NCBI GenBank assembly: GCA_050247075.1
Contig: JBFWUW010000024.1
Span: 1-64,000, forward strand
Length of the DNA stretch: 64,000 nucleotides
Origin: JBFWUW01 sp050247075
GTDB taxonomy: Bacteria; Planctomycetota; Planctomycetia; Pirellulales; JBFWUW01
Direction: 5' to 3'
Part shown: positions 8,195 to 16,905 of the stretch, piece after piece
Numbering within the stretch: position 1 is the stretch's first letter
Layout of the letters: every line of letters begins with the position of its first letter
Translations under genes and position numbers: made by a program
Notes under the pieces: generated by a model
What the model was told of the DNA's origin: nothing
The model's input: the letters and a program-made list of their open reading frames with translations, nothing else
Database searches by the model: none

Positions 8195-8818
8195 GTGAGT
8201 ACCGTTAGCGAAACTTCCGACGAGCAAGTGCTGGACTTGTTACGCAAGTCGGGTTCGTTGTCGGTCGCGGAACTTATGTCGCTCACTAGTGTTACGGCTA
8301 CAGCGGTACGGCAGCGATTGAGCCGGCTGTTGCTGCAAGGGATGGTCGAGCGGCAGACAGAGCGAGCCAATGGTGGACGGGGACGACCAAGCCATCGCTA
8401 TACGCTGACGGAAAAGGCTCGGCGGCAAGCAGGCTCAAACTACGCCGATTTGGCGATGGTGCTGTGGGACGAAATCCGGGGAATCAAAGACATAGATATT
8501 CGGCGGGGGATGTTGTCTCGCTTGGCTCTGGCGATGGCAGCCATGTATCGCGATCAGGTCTCTGGCCAGACCTTGGCCGCGCGCATGGAAAGCCTGGCGA
8601 ACTTATTCGCCCAGCGCGGAATTCCCTTGGCACAATCCGGGGCAAGCGACCTGCCAATTTTGACCGTTGTAGACTGCCCCTACCCGGACCTGGCTGCCCG
8701 CGACCGGGGCATTTGCGCGGTCGAGAAAATGCTGTTCGCGGAGCTATTGAACCACGACATCCACCTGTCGCAATGCCGGCTAGACGGCCATGCCTGCTGT
8801 GAGTTTTCAACAACCTAG
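8195..8818 (+). CDS. sufR: SufR-type iron-sulfur cluster-sensing transcriptional regulator
   Basis: The 207-residue protein has an N-terminal winged helix (about 10-75; SLSVAELMSLTSVTATAVRQ, then GRGRPSHRYTLTEKA). The C-terminal part has cysteines at about 161, 174, 194, 201 and 202, in a C-x12-C-x19-C-x6-CC pattern that can hold a 4Fe-4S cluster. In cyanobacteria SufR represses the suf operon when its cluster is loaded. The placement here, first gene before nuoB and sufCBD, supports the same role. The start is GTG, with a weak ribosome site. The distance and common strand fit an operon with the downstream genes. Confidence 0.85.
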   Translation: MSTVSETSDEQVLDLLRKSGSLSVAELMSLTSVTATAVRQRLSRLLLQGMVERQTERANGGRGRPSHRYTLTEKARRQAGSNYADLAMVLWDEIRGIKDIDIRRGMLSRLALAMAAMYRDQVSGQTLAARMESLANLFAQRGIPLAQSGASDLPILTVVDCPYPDLAARDRGICAVEKMLFAELLNHDIHLSQCRLDGHACCEFSTT

Positions 8819-8861
8819 CTAGCGGATATAGTGCAGGGTTTACGGCAATTTGTTGGCCCTG

Positions 8862-9509
8862 ATGGAAAAACGGATCATGACACAGCCTTGGATCGAAGGA
8901 CGTTTTGAAGAGAACGTCATTACCACCACGGTCGAGCAGGCCATCAATTGGGCCCGCGAATCCAGTTTGTGGCCCATGACGTTTGGTCTGGCTTGCTGTG
9001 CCATTGAAATGATGGCCGCGGGTGCCAGCCGTTACGACCTGGACCGTTTTGGCGCGGGTGCCTTTCGCGCTACGCCTCGGCAAGCCGACCTGATGATCGT
9101 GGCTGGCACCGTCACTTACAAAATGGCCAGCCGCGTCCGCCGCTTGTACAACCTCATGCCCGACCCCAAGTTTGTCATCGCCATGGGGGCCTGTACGGTC
9201 GGCGGCGGGCCGTACTTCAAGTATGGCTACCATGTGGTAAAGGGAGTGGACCTGGTCGTGCCGGTCGATGTTTACGTACCTGGTTGCCCGCCACGGCCAG
9301 AGTCGCTGTTGGAAGGCCTGATGCGGATTCAAGACAAGGTTCGCGGACACCGCATTGCCAAGGCCAAGAGCGAACAAGGCTTTATGAAGACGGCGTTCAA
9401 GCTGTCGGACAAGTTGGAAGACGAACTGCCGATTCCGCACCATTCCGGCTACGTCGATGTGACGGAAGAGACGCCGGTTTATGACCATCAAAAACTGACA
9501 GACAAGTAG
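8862..9509 (+). CDS. nuoB: NADH-quinone oxidoreductase subunit B (NuoB-type)
   Basis: The 215-residue protein carries the NuoB signature WPMTFGLACCAIEMMA and the four ligands of cluster N2: Cys45, Cys46, Cys111 (MGACTVGGG) and Cys142 (VPGCPPRPE). NuoB normally couples the N2 cluster to quinone in complex I. The gene is not with other nuo genes here; it sits between sufR and sufC, 13 bases before the latter. Residues after about 155 form a longer charged tail ending in EETPVYDHQKLTDK. Alternative starts are TTG 8850 and ATG 8877; none has a strong ribosome site. It may be the only nuoB or a second copy. Confidence 0.9.
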   Translation: MEKRIMTQPWIEGRFEENVITTTVEQAINWARESSLWPMTFGLACCAIEMMAAGASRYDLDRFGAGAFRATPRQADLMIVAGTVTYKMASRVRRLYNLMPDPKFVIAMGACTVGGGPYFKYGYHVVKGVDLVVPVDVYVPGCPPRPESLLEGLMRIQDKVRGHRIAKAKSEQGFMKTAFKLSDKLEDELPIPHHSGYVDVTEETPVYDHQKLTDK

Positions 9510-9522
9510 AGACCACCGATTC

Positions 9523-10362
9523 ATGGAAACTTTGAAGGTAATCGATCTGCACGTCAGCATAGACGGCAAGGAAATCCTCCGCGGCGTCAATCTGGAGATC
9601 CATCGCGGCGAAACGCACGCCTTGATGGGGCCCAACGGCTGCGGCAAGACCACGCTGGGATACGCCCTGATGGGCCACCCCAATTACGAGGTCACCAGTG
9701 GCAGTGTGGAACTGACCACCGACGACGGCCAAACGTTGAACGTGCTGGAAATGGAGCCGAACGAACGTGCCCGTGCCGGCGTGTTCTTGGCGTTCCAACG
9801 TCCAATGGCCATTCCGGGCGTCAAGATGGCCGACTTTTTGCGTCATGCCACGACTAATGTCCGCAAGCCCGACCGCAAGGAAGGCGAAGAGCTTATCCCC
9901 ATGCGGGAGTTCCGCAAGGAACTCAAGAGCAAGATGGAACAGTTGCGGATGGATCCTGAGTTCGCTCGCCGCTACGTCAACGACGGTTTTTCCGGCGGCG
10001 AGATGAAACGGGCCGAGATTCTGCAAATGGCCATGCTGCGGCCCAAGTTTGCCGTGCTAGACGAGACCGACAGCGGGCTGGATGTAGACGCCGTGCGGCT
10101 GGCAAGCCAAAGCATTGCCGAGATTGGCGGCAAGGACATGGGCATATTGATCATTACGCACCACGACAAATTGCTGGAACACAACCCGCCCGACCGCACG
10201 CATGTGATGTTAGGCGGCAAGATTGTCGAGACGGGCGGACGCGAACTGGCGGAGGAACTGCACCGCAGCGGTTACGACCGCATTCGGGCCGCCCACCCAG
10301 ACGCGGCTGCCGCGGAGGAAATCATGCGGCAAGAGCGGCTGCTGGAATCGGCCGCTAGTTAG
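9523..10362 (+). CDS. sufC: Fe-S cluster assembly ATPase SufC
   Basis: SufC is the ABC-type ATPase of the SufBCD scaffold that builds Fe-S clusters. The 279-residue product shows Walker A GPNGCGKTT (36-44), the SufC-typical FSGGEMKRAEILQMA signature, and Walker B VLDETDSGLDVDAV, with the D-S-G-L-D form that separates SufC from transport ATPases. It is about 30 residues longer than E. coli SufC; the extra part is at the C-terminus (AAHPDAAAAEEIMRQERLLE). It starts 13 bases after nuoB and precedes sufB in the usual order. Confidence 0.96.
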   Translation: METLKVIDLHVSIDGKEILRGVNLEIHRGETHALMGPNGCGKTTLGYALMGHPNYEVTSGSVELTTDDGQTLNVLEMEPNERARAGVFLAFQRPMAIPGVKMADFLRHATTNVRKPDRKEGEELIPMREFRKELKSKMEQLRMDPEFARRYVNDGFSGGEMKRAEILQMAMLRPKFAVLDETDSGLDVDAVRLASQSIAEIGGKDMGILIITHHDKLLEHNPPDRTHVMLGGKIVETGGRELAEELHRSGYDRIRAAHPDAAAAEEIMRQERLLESAAS

Positions 10363-10493
10363 CGACCGTTAATGGATGAAGTGACGAACGACTTCATCGT
10401 GCGGCCCGCGACATTTTCGCTGGTTGCCTTTGAACCGGAAAAACGATCGGCGACCGAGTCGCCTTCTACACTAGCTGCAAACGAGGTTTGATC

Positions 10494-11906
10494 ATGGCCA
10501 CCGACACGAAAGAAACCTTCGATGTTGGCGTAGGCGAAATCAATAAATACGATTTCCACACCGAGGAAAAATACATCTTCAAGAGCCGCAAGGGTGTCGA
10601 TGAGGACATTGTGCGGCAAATCTCGGACATCAAGAACGAGCCGCAATGGATGCTCGATTTCCGGCTGAAGAGCCTGGAAATCTTCAACAGCAAGCCTACC
10701 CCGCGGTGGGGCGGCGGCATCGACATCGACTTTCAGGATATTTTCTACTATATCAAACCGTCTGACCGGCAGGGCCGCACCTGGGACGAAGTCCCCGACG
10801 AGATCAAGAATACCTTCGACAAGCTCGGCATCCCCGAGGCCGAGAAGAAGTTTTTGGCCGGCGTGAAGGCTCAGTACGAAAGCGAAGTCGTCTACGGTTC
10901 GCTCCGGGAAGATCTCTCCAAGCAAGGCGTGATCTTCACCGATACCGACACCGCCGTGCGGGATTATCCCGACCTGGTCCGCGAGTACTTCGCCAAGGTC
11001 ATTCCGCCGACCGACAACAAACTGGCCGCGCTCAATTCGGCGGTCTGGTCGGGCGGGTCGTTTATTTACGTTCCCAAAGGCGTCAAGATCGACTTCCCGC
11101 TGCAAGCCTATTTCCGCATCAATGCAGAGAACATGGGCCAGTTCGAGCGGACGTTAATCGTCGTCGATGAAGGCGCTCAGATTCACTACGTGGAAGGCTG
11201 CACCGCCCCCATGTATTCCACCGAAAGCCTGCACTCGGCGGTGGTGGAAATCATGGTCAAGAAGCACGCCCGCTGCCGGTATACGACCATCCAAAACTGG
11301 GCCAACAACATCTACAACCTGGTGACCAAGCGGGCGATGGCCTACGAGGGGGCCTTCATGGAGTGGATCGACGGCAACCTCGGCAGCAAACTGACCATGA
11401 AGTACCCGGCCGTCTACATGATGGAGCCGGGTGCCCGTGGCGAGATTCTGTCGATCGCCTTCGCCTCCAACGGCCAGCACCAAGACACCGGGGCCAAAGT
11501 GGTCCATTGTGCTCCCCACACCAGCAGCCGCATCGTTAGCAAGTCGATCAGCAAGAACGGCGGCCGCGCCAGCTATCGCGGGTTGTGCAAGATCGAGCCG
11601 GGTGCCAAGAAGAGCAAATCAAGCGTGGTTTGCGACGCCTTGATCCTCGACCCCCACAGCCGAAGCGACACTTATCCCTACATCGAAGTCGAGGAGCCGG
11701 ATGTCACCATCGGCCACGAAGCCAGCGTCTCGCGGATTGGCGAGGAGCAGTTGTTCTATCTCACCAGCCGCGGCCTGTCGGAGGCCGAAGCCAGTACGAT
11801 GATCGTCAGCGGCTTTATTGAGCCGCTGGTCCGCGAGCTCCCCATGGAATACGCAGTGGAGATGAATCGGCTGATCGAGTTGCAGATGGAAGGCACGGTG
11901 GGCTGA
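10494..11906 (+). CDS. sufB: Fe-S cluster scaffold protein SufB
   Basis: The 470-residue protein matches the SufB core component, with family stretches such as VWSGGSFIYVPKGVKIDFP, EGCTAPMYSTESLHSAVVE and the C-terminal GFIEPLVRELPMEYAVEMNR. SufB with SufC and SufD forms the scaffold on which clusters are assembled. ATG 10494 is chosen over the TTG six bases upstream because GAGG lies seven bases before it. The 131-base gap after sufC is larger than elsewhere in the block and might hold a secondary promoter. Confidence 0.96.
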   Translation: MATDTKETFDVGVGEINKYDFHTEEKYIFKSRKGVDEDIVRQISDIKNEPQWMLDFRLKSLEIFNSKPTPRWGGGIDIDFQDIFYYIKPSDRQGRTWDEVPDEIKNTFDKLGIPEAEKKFLAGVKAQYESEVVYGSLREDLSKQGVIFTDTDTAVRDYPDLVREYFAKVIPPTDNKLAALNSAVWSGGSFIYVPKGVKIDFPLQAYFRINAENMGQFERTLIVVDEGAQIHYVEGCTAPMYSTESLHSAVVEIMVKKHARCRYTTIQNWANNIYNLVTKRAMAYEGAFMEWIDGNLGSKLTMKYPAVYMMEPGARGEILSIAFASNGQHQDTGAKVVHCAPHTSSRIVSKSISKNGGRASYRGLCKIEPGAKKSKSSVVCDALILDPHSRSDTYPYIEVEEPDVTIGHEASVSRIGEEQLFYLTSRGLSEAEASTMIVSGFIEPLVRELPMEYAVEMNRLIELQMEGTVG

Positions 11907-12050
11907 TTTTTGATTTTGGATTGCTGATTTTCGATTGAACAGAGCGGCCGAAACCAATTGTTGCAAGATATCGGTCCGGTTGTCCGACTGGCGCGTTTCC
12001 GCCAACGATAACCATGTACAACGTTTTCCTCCCCCACCTTCTTTGGCTCG

Positions 12051-13364
12051 ATGACGACAACCACCACCACATCCGGATTTACAACCGAGGCATTCGAGCA
12101 GTTCATCGCGGAACGTGGTGAACCAGCATGGCTCGTCGATTTGCGCCGCGATGCGTGGAACAAGTTCCAAGAGCTCCCCACGCCCAGCCGCAAGCAAGAA
12201 GAGTGGATGCGGACCGACATCCGTTTGTTCCGGCTGGAAAAATTTGGGATGCCTACGGAAGGGGCCGCCGACCCCGCCACCATCACGTTGCCGACAGGCC
12301 TGTTGGCCCAGGGTGTCGAACTCGGCGGCGCCGTGGCCAGTATCAACGGCCAGCCGGCTGCCGCCCGGCTTGATCCCAAGTGGGCTTCTCGCGGGGTGTT
12401 GTTTGGCAACCTCGATGAACTGGTTCACAAACATGGCGACAAAATTCGCCCTCATCTGACCCGCGCCGTCCAGCCGGGCCAAGACAAGTTCGCGGCCTTG
12501 CATGCCGCTTGCTGGTCGGGCGGCACGCTGCTGTATGTGCCGCGCGGCGTGACGGTCCACCAGCCTTTGCATACGCTGGCCGCCTTGCAACCGGGCAAAA
12601 CCGACCTGGGCCATACGCTGGTGGTACTGGAGGACGACGCTGAAGCGACCTTGCTGGCCGAGACAACAGGCGGCGGAGAGTCGGCCTTACATTGCGGCGC
12701 TATCGAGCTTATCGTCGGCCGCGGGGCGCGGCTGCAATACGTCAATCTGCAAAACTGGGACACCGGCGTGTGGCACTTTGCCCACCAGCGGGCCTTGGTC
12801 GAACGCGATGCCAGCATTCAGTGGACCATCGGCGCGCTCGGTTCACGGCTGGCCAAGGTCAATCAGCATGTCGAACTGATCGGCGAGGGGGCCAGTGCCC
12901 AGGTCAACGGCGCGATGTTCACCGAGGGAAAGCAGCATCTCTCGTACCACACGTTGCAGCACCACCGCGCACCCCATTGCCAGAGTGACCTGCTCTACAA
13001 AGGCGCGTTGCAAGACAGTTCGCGGCTGGTCTGGCGGGGGATGATCAAGGTAGATCGCGACGCCCAAAAAACCAACGGCTACCAGCGCAACGACAATCTG
13101 TTGCTTTCGGAACATGCCCGGGCCGACTCCATCCCCGGCTTGGAGATTCTGGCCGACGATGTCCGCTGCACGCACGGCTCCACCGCCGGCCGGGTCGATG
13201 ACGAGCAAGTTTTCTACGCCCGCTGCCGCGGCTTCACCCGCAAGGAAGCCACGCGGATGATCGTGGCCGGATTCTTTCAGCAGGTGTTCGACCGCATCCG
13301 CATTGAACCCGTCCGCGAGGCCCTGGGCGAAGCCATCGGCCGCCGTGTGCGCGAAGTTGAGTAG
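12051..13364 (+). CDS. sufD: Fe-S cluster assembly protein SufD
   Basis: The 437-residue protein resembles SufD. It has a weakly conserved N-terminal helical part (PAWLVDLRRDAWNKFQELP) and a SufB-like beta-helix with ACWSGGTLLYVPRGVTV. The C-terminal part includes HGSTAGRVDDEQVFYARCRG and ARMIVAGFFQ-like sequence (TRMIVAGFFQQVFDRI). SufD pairs with SufB in the scaffold. It follows sufB after 144 bases; that gap includes a short AT-rich stretch with repeated GATTTT motifs. The ATG at 12051 begins a Thr-rich leader. Confidence 0.94.
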   Translation: MTTTTTTSGFTTEAFEQFIAERGEPAWLVDLRRDAWNKFQELPTPSRKQEEWMRTDIRLFRLEKFGMPTEGAADPATITLPTGLLAQGVELGGAVASINGQPAAARLDPKWASRGVLFGNLDELVHKHGDKIRPHLTRAVQPGQDKFAALHAACWSGGTLLYVPRGVTVHQPLHTLAALQPGKTDLGHTLVVLEDDAEATLLAETTGGGESALHCGAIELIVGRGARLQYVNLQNWDTGVWHFAHQRALVERDASIQWTIGALGSRLAKVNQHVELIGEGASAQVNGAMFTEGKQHLSYHTLQHHRAPHCQSDLLYKGALQDSSRLVWRGMIKVDRDAQKTNGYQRNDNLLLSEHARADSIPGLEILADDVRCTHGSTAGRVDDEQVFYARCRGFTRKEATRMIVAGFFQQVFDRIRIEPVREALGEAIGRRVREVE

Positions 13365-13435
13365 GGCTGTTCTTTCAATCGCGTCGCGTTGAATTTCACG
13401 ACTCATTCTGGGGCATTTGCACGACAGGCCCGACC

Positions 13436-14215
13436 ATGTCTGAATTTCTGTTTGCCGCCAAAGTCGCCGATGTTTCCGATCCAGGGAAAATCCTGGTCGA
13501 GGTCGCCGATCGGTTGGTGGCGCTGTTTCATGTTGAGGGCAAGTTTTACGCCCTGGACGACGTTTGCACCCATGACGACGGGCCGCTGGCCGAGGGCGAA
13601 TTGACGGGCTACGAAATCGCTTGCCCGCGGCACGGTGCCCGGTTCGATATCCGCACCGGCCGGGTTGTTTGCATGCCGGCCACCAAGCCAACCATTGCCC
13701 ACGATGTCCAAGTCGTGGGGGACGACGTTCGCATCCGTATTAACGAGGAACCGCTGATGGTGACCGCGGAATCGGCCGCCGCGTCATCGTCGGCCGCCAC
13801 TGCCGCCCAACCGGCGAGTGAAACCGGCGATAAAGCCACCGGCGAAGATGCCGCACCCAACACCGGCAGCCAGCGCGTGGCCTCCTCCAACCAGGCAGAG
13901 GACGTTATTCGCCAAGAGTTAAAGAAGGTCATCGATCCGGAACTGTTCGTCAACATCGTCGATCTCGGCCTGGTCTACGGGGTGGAACTGACCCCGGCGG
14001 CCGCGGCCGATGCCGGTCCCAAGCTCGACGTAAAAATCGAGATGACCCTCACCAGCCCCGCCTGCCCCGCCGGCCCGCAAATTATTGCCCAGGCCAAGGA
14101 CGTGCTAGGCCGCATGGAAACCGTCGGCGCGGTGGAAGTCAAGCTAGTGATGGTCCCACCCTGGTCGCCCGACAAAATGACCGACGAAGCCAAGGACCAG
14201 TTAGGTATTTTCTAG
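13436..14215 (+). CDS. Rieske-type ferredoxin fused to DUF59/SufT-like domain
   Basis: The 259-residue protein has two domains. Residues 1-108 are a Rieske-type [2Fe-2S] domain with CTH (44-46) and CPRH (63-66) ligands, similar to non-heme dioxygenase ferredoxins. An Ala/Ser/Thr-rich linker follows (about 112-150). Residues 152-245 are a DUF59 (MIP18/SufT) domain with DPELFVNIVDLGLVYGVEL and MTLTSPACPAGPQI. SufT-type proteins help load clusters onto target proteins. Its place directly after sufD suggests a maturation or electron-supply role in the same pathway. Both domains look complete and the frame is unbroken, so this is a true fusion rather than a read error. Confidence 0.88.
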   Translation: MSEFLFAAKVADVSDPGKILVEVADRLVALFHVEGKFYALDDVCTHDDGPLAEGELTGYEIACPRHGARFDIRTGRVVCMPATKPTIAHDVQVVGDDVRIRINEEPLMVTAESAAASSSAATAAQPASETGDKATGEDAAPNTGSQRVASSNQAEDVIRQELKKVIDPELFVNIVDLGLVYGVELTPAAAADAGPKLDVKIEMTLTSPACPAGPQIIAQAKDVLGRMETVGAVEVKLVMVPPWSPDKMTDEAKDQLGIF

Positions 14216-14332
14216 TCGGCCCTTTGAGCAGTTCAGCCCTCGCGAAGGCGGCTACGCCGTGCTTCGTCTTTCCTTGGAATTACATCGCCGTAGATACGTT
14301 TCCGTCGCGGATGACAAGCAGTACCTGGGGAT

Positions 14333-15298
14333 TCACACGACGCGGTTCTGTGGTCGGCCTTGCAAGAATGCGATCACGTTATCGATGACTCCGGCGTTGA
14401 GCCGTTCAACGCCTTCGGGCGTTTGGTCGGCGTTGTGCGGTGTCAACACGACCTGGTCACAAGCCAACAACGGATGATCCGCTGGCAACGGCTCATTATC
14501 GAACACGTCGATGCCGGCACCACCTAGTCGCCCCGAATCGAGCGCCGCGACCAAGGCGGCTGTATCAACGATCGCCCCGCGGGCCGTGTTGACCAGCAAT
14601 GCGCCCGGCCGCAGCAAGGCCAGTTCGCGCGGGCCAATCATGCCGCGGGTGCTTGAGGTTAACGGAACGTGCAGGCTTAACACATCGCAGGTAGAAAGCA
14701 ATTCGTCGAGCGGCAGAAACTCCACTCCCAGGCGGGCGGCACGGGTTGCCGTGGGGTGTGGTGTCCAGGCAGCGACACGCATACCAATGGCGTTAGCCAG
14801 ACGGGCCATTTCAGCCGCGATGTTGCCCGCCCCAATCAGGCCCAGCGTTTTTCCGCGAAGATAGACATTTTCAAGGCGAGTCCAGCGCCCTGACTTCAAC
14901 TCGTTCGTTTGAAACCAGGCCCGTTTGGCCAGCGCAAACATCAACCCGCAGGCATGCTCGGCCACGATGGCCGCTGTCTGCCCCGGCAGATTACACACCA
15001 CAATTCCCAGTTCGCGGGCCGCATCCATATCGATCGCATCGGTGCCAATTCCGCACACCGCCACCATTCGCAGGCTGGGCAACTGCCGCAGTACCTGGCC
15101 CGGCCATTTGACCGCACTCCGCGAATTGATCAGGCAAGTGGCGTCAGCAACGCGGCGGATCTGCTCGCCGATGGTCTCCGGACGATCGAAGAATAACCGG
15201 ACTTCTCCCAGTTGCCGTAGCCGGTCTAAATGCAACGAACCTTGTATCTGAGGTGGGTCATCTCCAGGAATGACGATAATGGGCTGCGGCGTCGGCAA
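14333..15298 (-). CDS. D-isomer-specific 2-hydroxyacid dehydrogenase
   Basis: The 321-residue protein has the bilobal fold of NAD-dependent D-2-hydroxyacid dehydrogenases. The nucleotide loop is TLGLIGAGNIAAEMARLA. The catalytic Arg is in NTARGAIVD, the Glu in DVFDNEPLP and the His in LTPHNAD. Possible substrates include phosphoglycerate, glycerate, lactate or glyoxylate derivatives; the short form without a C-terminal ACT domain argues against a long-form serine-pathway SerA. It converges on the suf block and has no close partner on its own strand. Confidence 0.88.
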   Translation of the reverse strand: MPTPQPIIVIPGDDPPQIQGSLHLDRLRQLGEVRLFFDRPETIGEQIRRVADATCLINSRSAVKWPGQVLRQLPSLRMVAVCGIGTDAIDMDAARELGIVVCNLPGQTAAIVAEHACGLMFALAKRAWFQTNELKSGRWTRLENVYLRGKTLGLIGAGNIAAEMARLANAIGMRVAAWTPHPTATRAARLGVEFLPLDELLSTCDVLSLHVPLTSSTRGMIGPRELALLRPGALLVNTARGAIVDTAALVAALDSGRLGGAGIDVFDNEPLPADHPLLACDQVVLTPHNADQTPEGVERLNAGVIDNVIAFLQGRPQNRVV

Positions 15299-15539
15299 GG
15301 CTGGCGTCCCAGGAAAACAGAGGATCTAAAGAAAGGCTTCGGCGTCTTCCCGCCAGGGAGACACTCGCCAGAAAGCACGAGGACGCAACGAAGTTGCTAT
15401 TTGCCCGATCTTAACTGAGGTTGCCGTGTTGGTTCAACGGGTGGACCTAATGCACGCCATGCGAAGCACCATGATGTCCGTCAAAATAGCCAAGCGTTGC
15501 TAATGCTTGATGTCCTTTGCGGTTCCCCAACACTCTCAT

Positions 15540-16484
15540 CTATCTGTCGGCCGCCTTCAGCCCCTGGCGGTACATTTGCCAGTAGGCTGATTCTTCTTCC
15601 AGCTTGTGGTCGTCGGCAAACTCGATCAGCGCGTCGTACCAATCGGCGGGATCGCGGTCGGTGGCCCACCAGACTTTGGCGGCACATTCCGCGCAAAACG
15701 GCAGGCGAATCTCGTCCATTTCGTCGCGATGGTTGCTGCCGTTCATGCCGCACTCGCTGCGCGTGCAATGCGGCAGGCCAAACATGTGCCCTGTTTCGTG
15801 GCCGGCAACCTTGAGCGTGCGCAGCAAGCACAGCCGCCGGCTGGCCTCGCCGGCCGCGGGATCGCCGAAGCGGTTCAATGACCAGACCCCGACCCGCTCT
15901 TGCAGCGACGCCTGGCCAAAAACAAAGTTCCAGCCTTCGCCCGGCCAAAGGTCGGCCGCCGTCAGCCCCAAAACGGCCACGGCATCTTTGGGACGCTGGG
16001 GCTGAAGCAAATTCCGCAGCACGTAGGCGGAGAGAATCTGGGGTTGCTTGTCGGCCGGATGGACGCGGCGGGCCGAGGCGGGAATAGCGTTTTCCGCCAG
16101 CGGTTCCAGCGATTTGACGGGCACGCCATACAGCCGCGCCAAATAGTCCCGCGTTATTCCCACAATCTCTTGCTGCTCGGGGCTGAAATCACCCACTGGC
16201 TGCACGTACAGGACGGTGTAATCCCAAACCGGCGGAAGTGGACGCTCGGCCTGATAGGCGGCCAACGACTGCGCCTGTTCGGGATGCGCCCGCATCCAAG
16301 ACCCGGGCGTCTTTCGGGTATCAAGCCGGGCCAGCTTCTTGGCGGCGGCGGCCATGACCTCTTTATTGACCTTGCGCCGCGGGTTGGAAGGCCTAGCCCC
16401 TTCCACGATCACCGGCCAGCCGTTTTGCCATGCAAGAATCACCAGCAGGCTCAGCCAAATCCAGTTGCAGCGAAATGCGGGCAT
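15540..16484 (-). CDS. Archaemetzincin-like metalloprotease
   Basis: The 314-residue protein carries the archaemetzincin zinc signature. HETGHMFGLPHC gives zinc ligands His229, His233 and His239 with catalytic Glu230. Cys240, Cys245, Met247 and the CAEC pair (264/267) match the structural second zinc site. Family members are usually cytosolic and shorter; here a hydrophobic segment (about 9-23) near the N-terminus suggests export or a membrane anchor, followed by a basic linker and a longer pro-region. Physiological substrates of this family are poorly known. The gene stands alone on the minus strand. Confidence 0.88.
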   Translation of the reverse strand: MPAFRCNWIWLSLLVILAWQNGWPVIVEGARPSNPRRKVNKEVMAAAAKKLARLDTRKTPGSWMRAHPEQAQSLAAYQAERPLPPVWDYTVLYVQPVGDFSPEQQEIVGITRDYLARLYGVPVKSLEPLAENAIPASARRVHPADKQPQILSAYVLRNLLQPQRPKDAVAVLGLTAADLWPGEGWNFVFGQASLQERVGVWSLNRFGDPAAGEASRRLCLLRTLKVAGHETGHMFGLPHCTRSECGMNGSNHRDEMDEIRLPFCAECAAKVWWATDRDPADWYDALIEFADDHKLEEESAYWQMYRQGLKAADR

Positions 16485-16905
16485 AACAGATCGTCCTAGA
16501 AAAAGTAGCCGTGAAGCGGTGCGTCGCCCACCAGCCAGCGATGACAGACGAATGACCTCTTTGCAGAGCGAACGCGTCGAAATGTTCCGCGGGCAATCTT
16601 AGTGGAATGCCGCCAAGGGGTCGAGCAAGCCACCCCTGGCTTTGGAATTGGCATGGGCGGAGGCGGGCCGCTGGATGTGCCTTGCGGAAGCAAACGGTCA
16701 TTCCGTCCATGCCAATCACACATCGTAACTGGTATGATGCTCGCCAGCCAAGGCTAGGCGGCGGGGGATGCCTGGCTTGGCGCTTGTCCGCGTGTATCGC
16801 GGCACGCTGGCAACTTAACCGTTTCATTTTGTGGTTGAAGAGAGTGCATCGTGCAATGACCGGGGTAGCGTCTCCCTTTTCTTCTCGTTAGGAAAACCAG
16901 CCGGC
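16485..16905. other. Gene-free stretch between divergent genes
   Basis: I see no convincing gene here. It lies between the archaemetzincin start and the methyltransferase start and should hold both promoters. An imperfect hairpin, GCCAAGGC with GCCTGGC, lies near 16750-16780. A GTG at 16831 could extend the downstream gene by 25 residues, but these look non-coding. Confidence 0.5.

Noticed and set aside
8484..9683. A 399-codon minus-strand frame opposite sufR and nuoB
   Set aside because: It is antisense to two clear genes, lacks any family motif and has no ribosome site.
11619..12614. A 331-codon minus-strand frame over sufB and sufD
   Set aside because: Antisense to two unmistakable suf genes and without recognisable domains.
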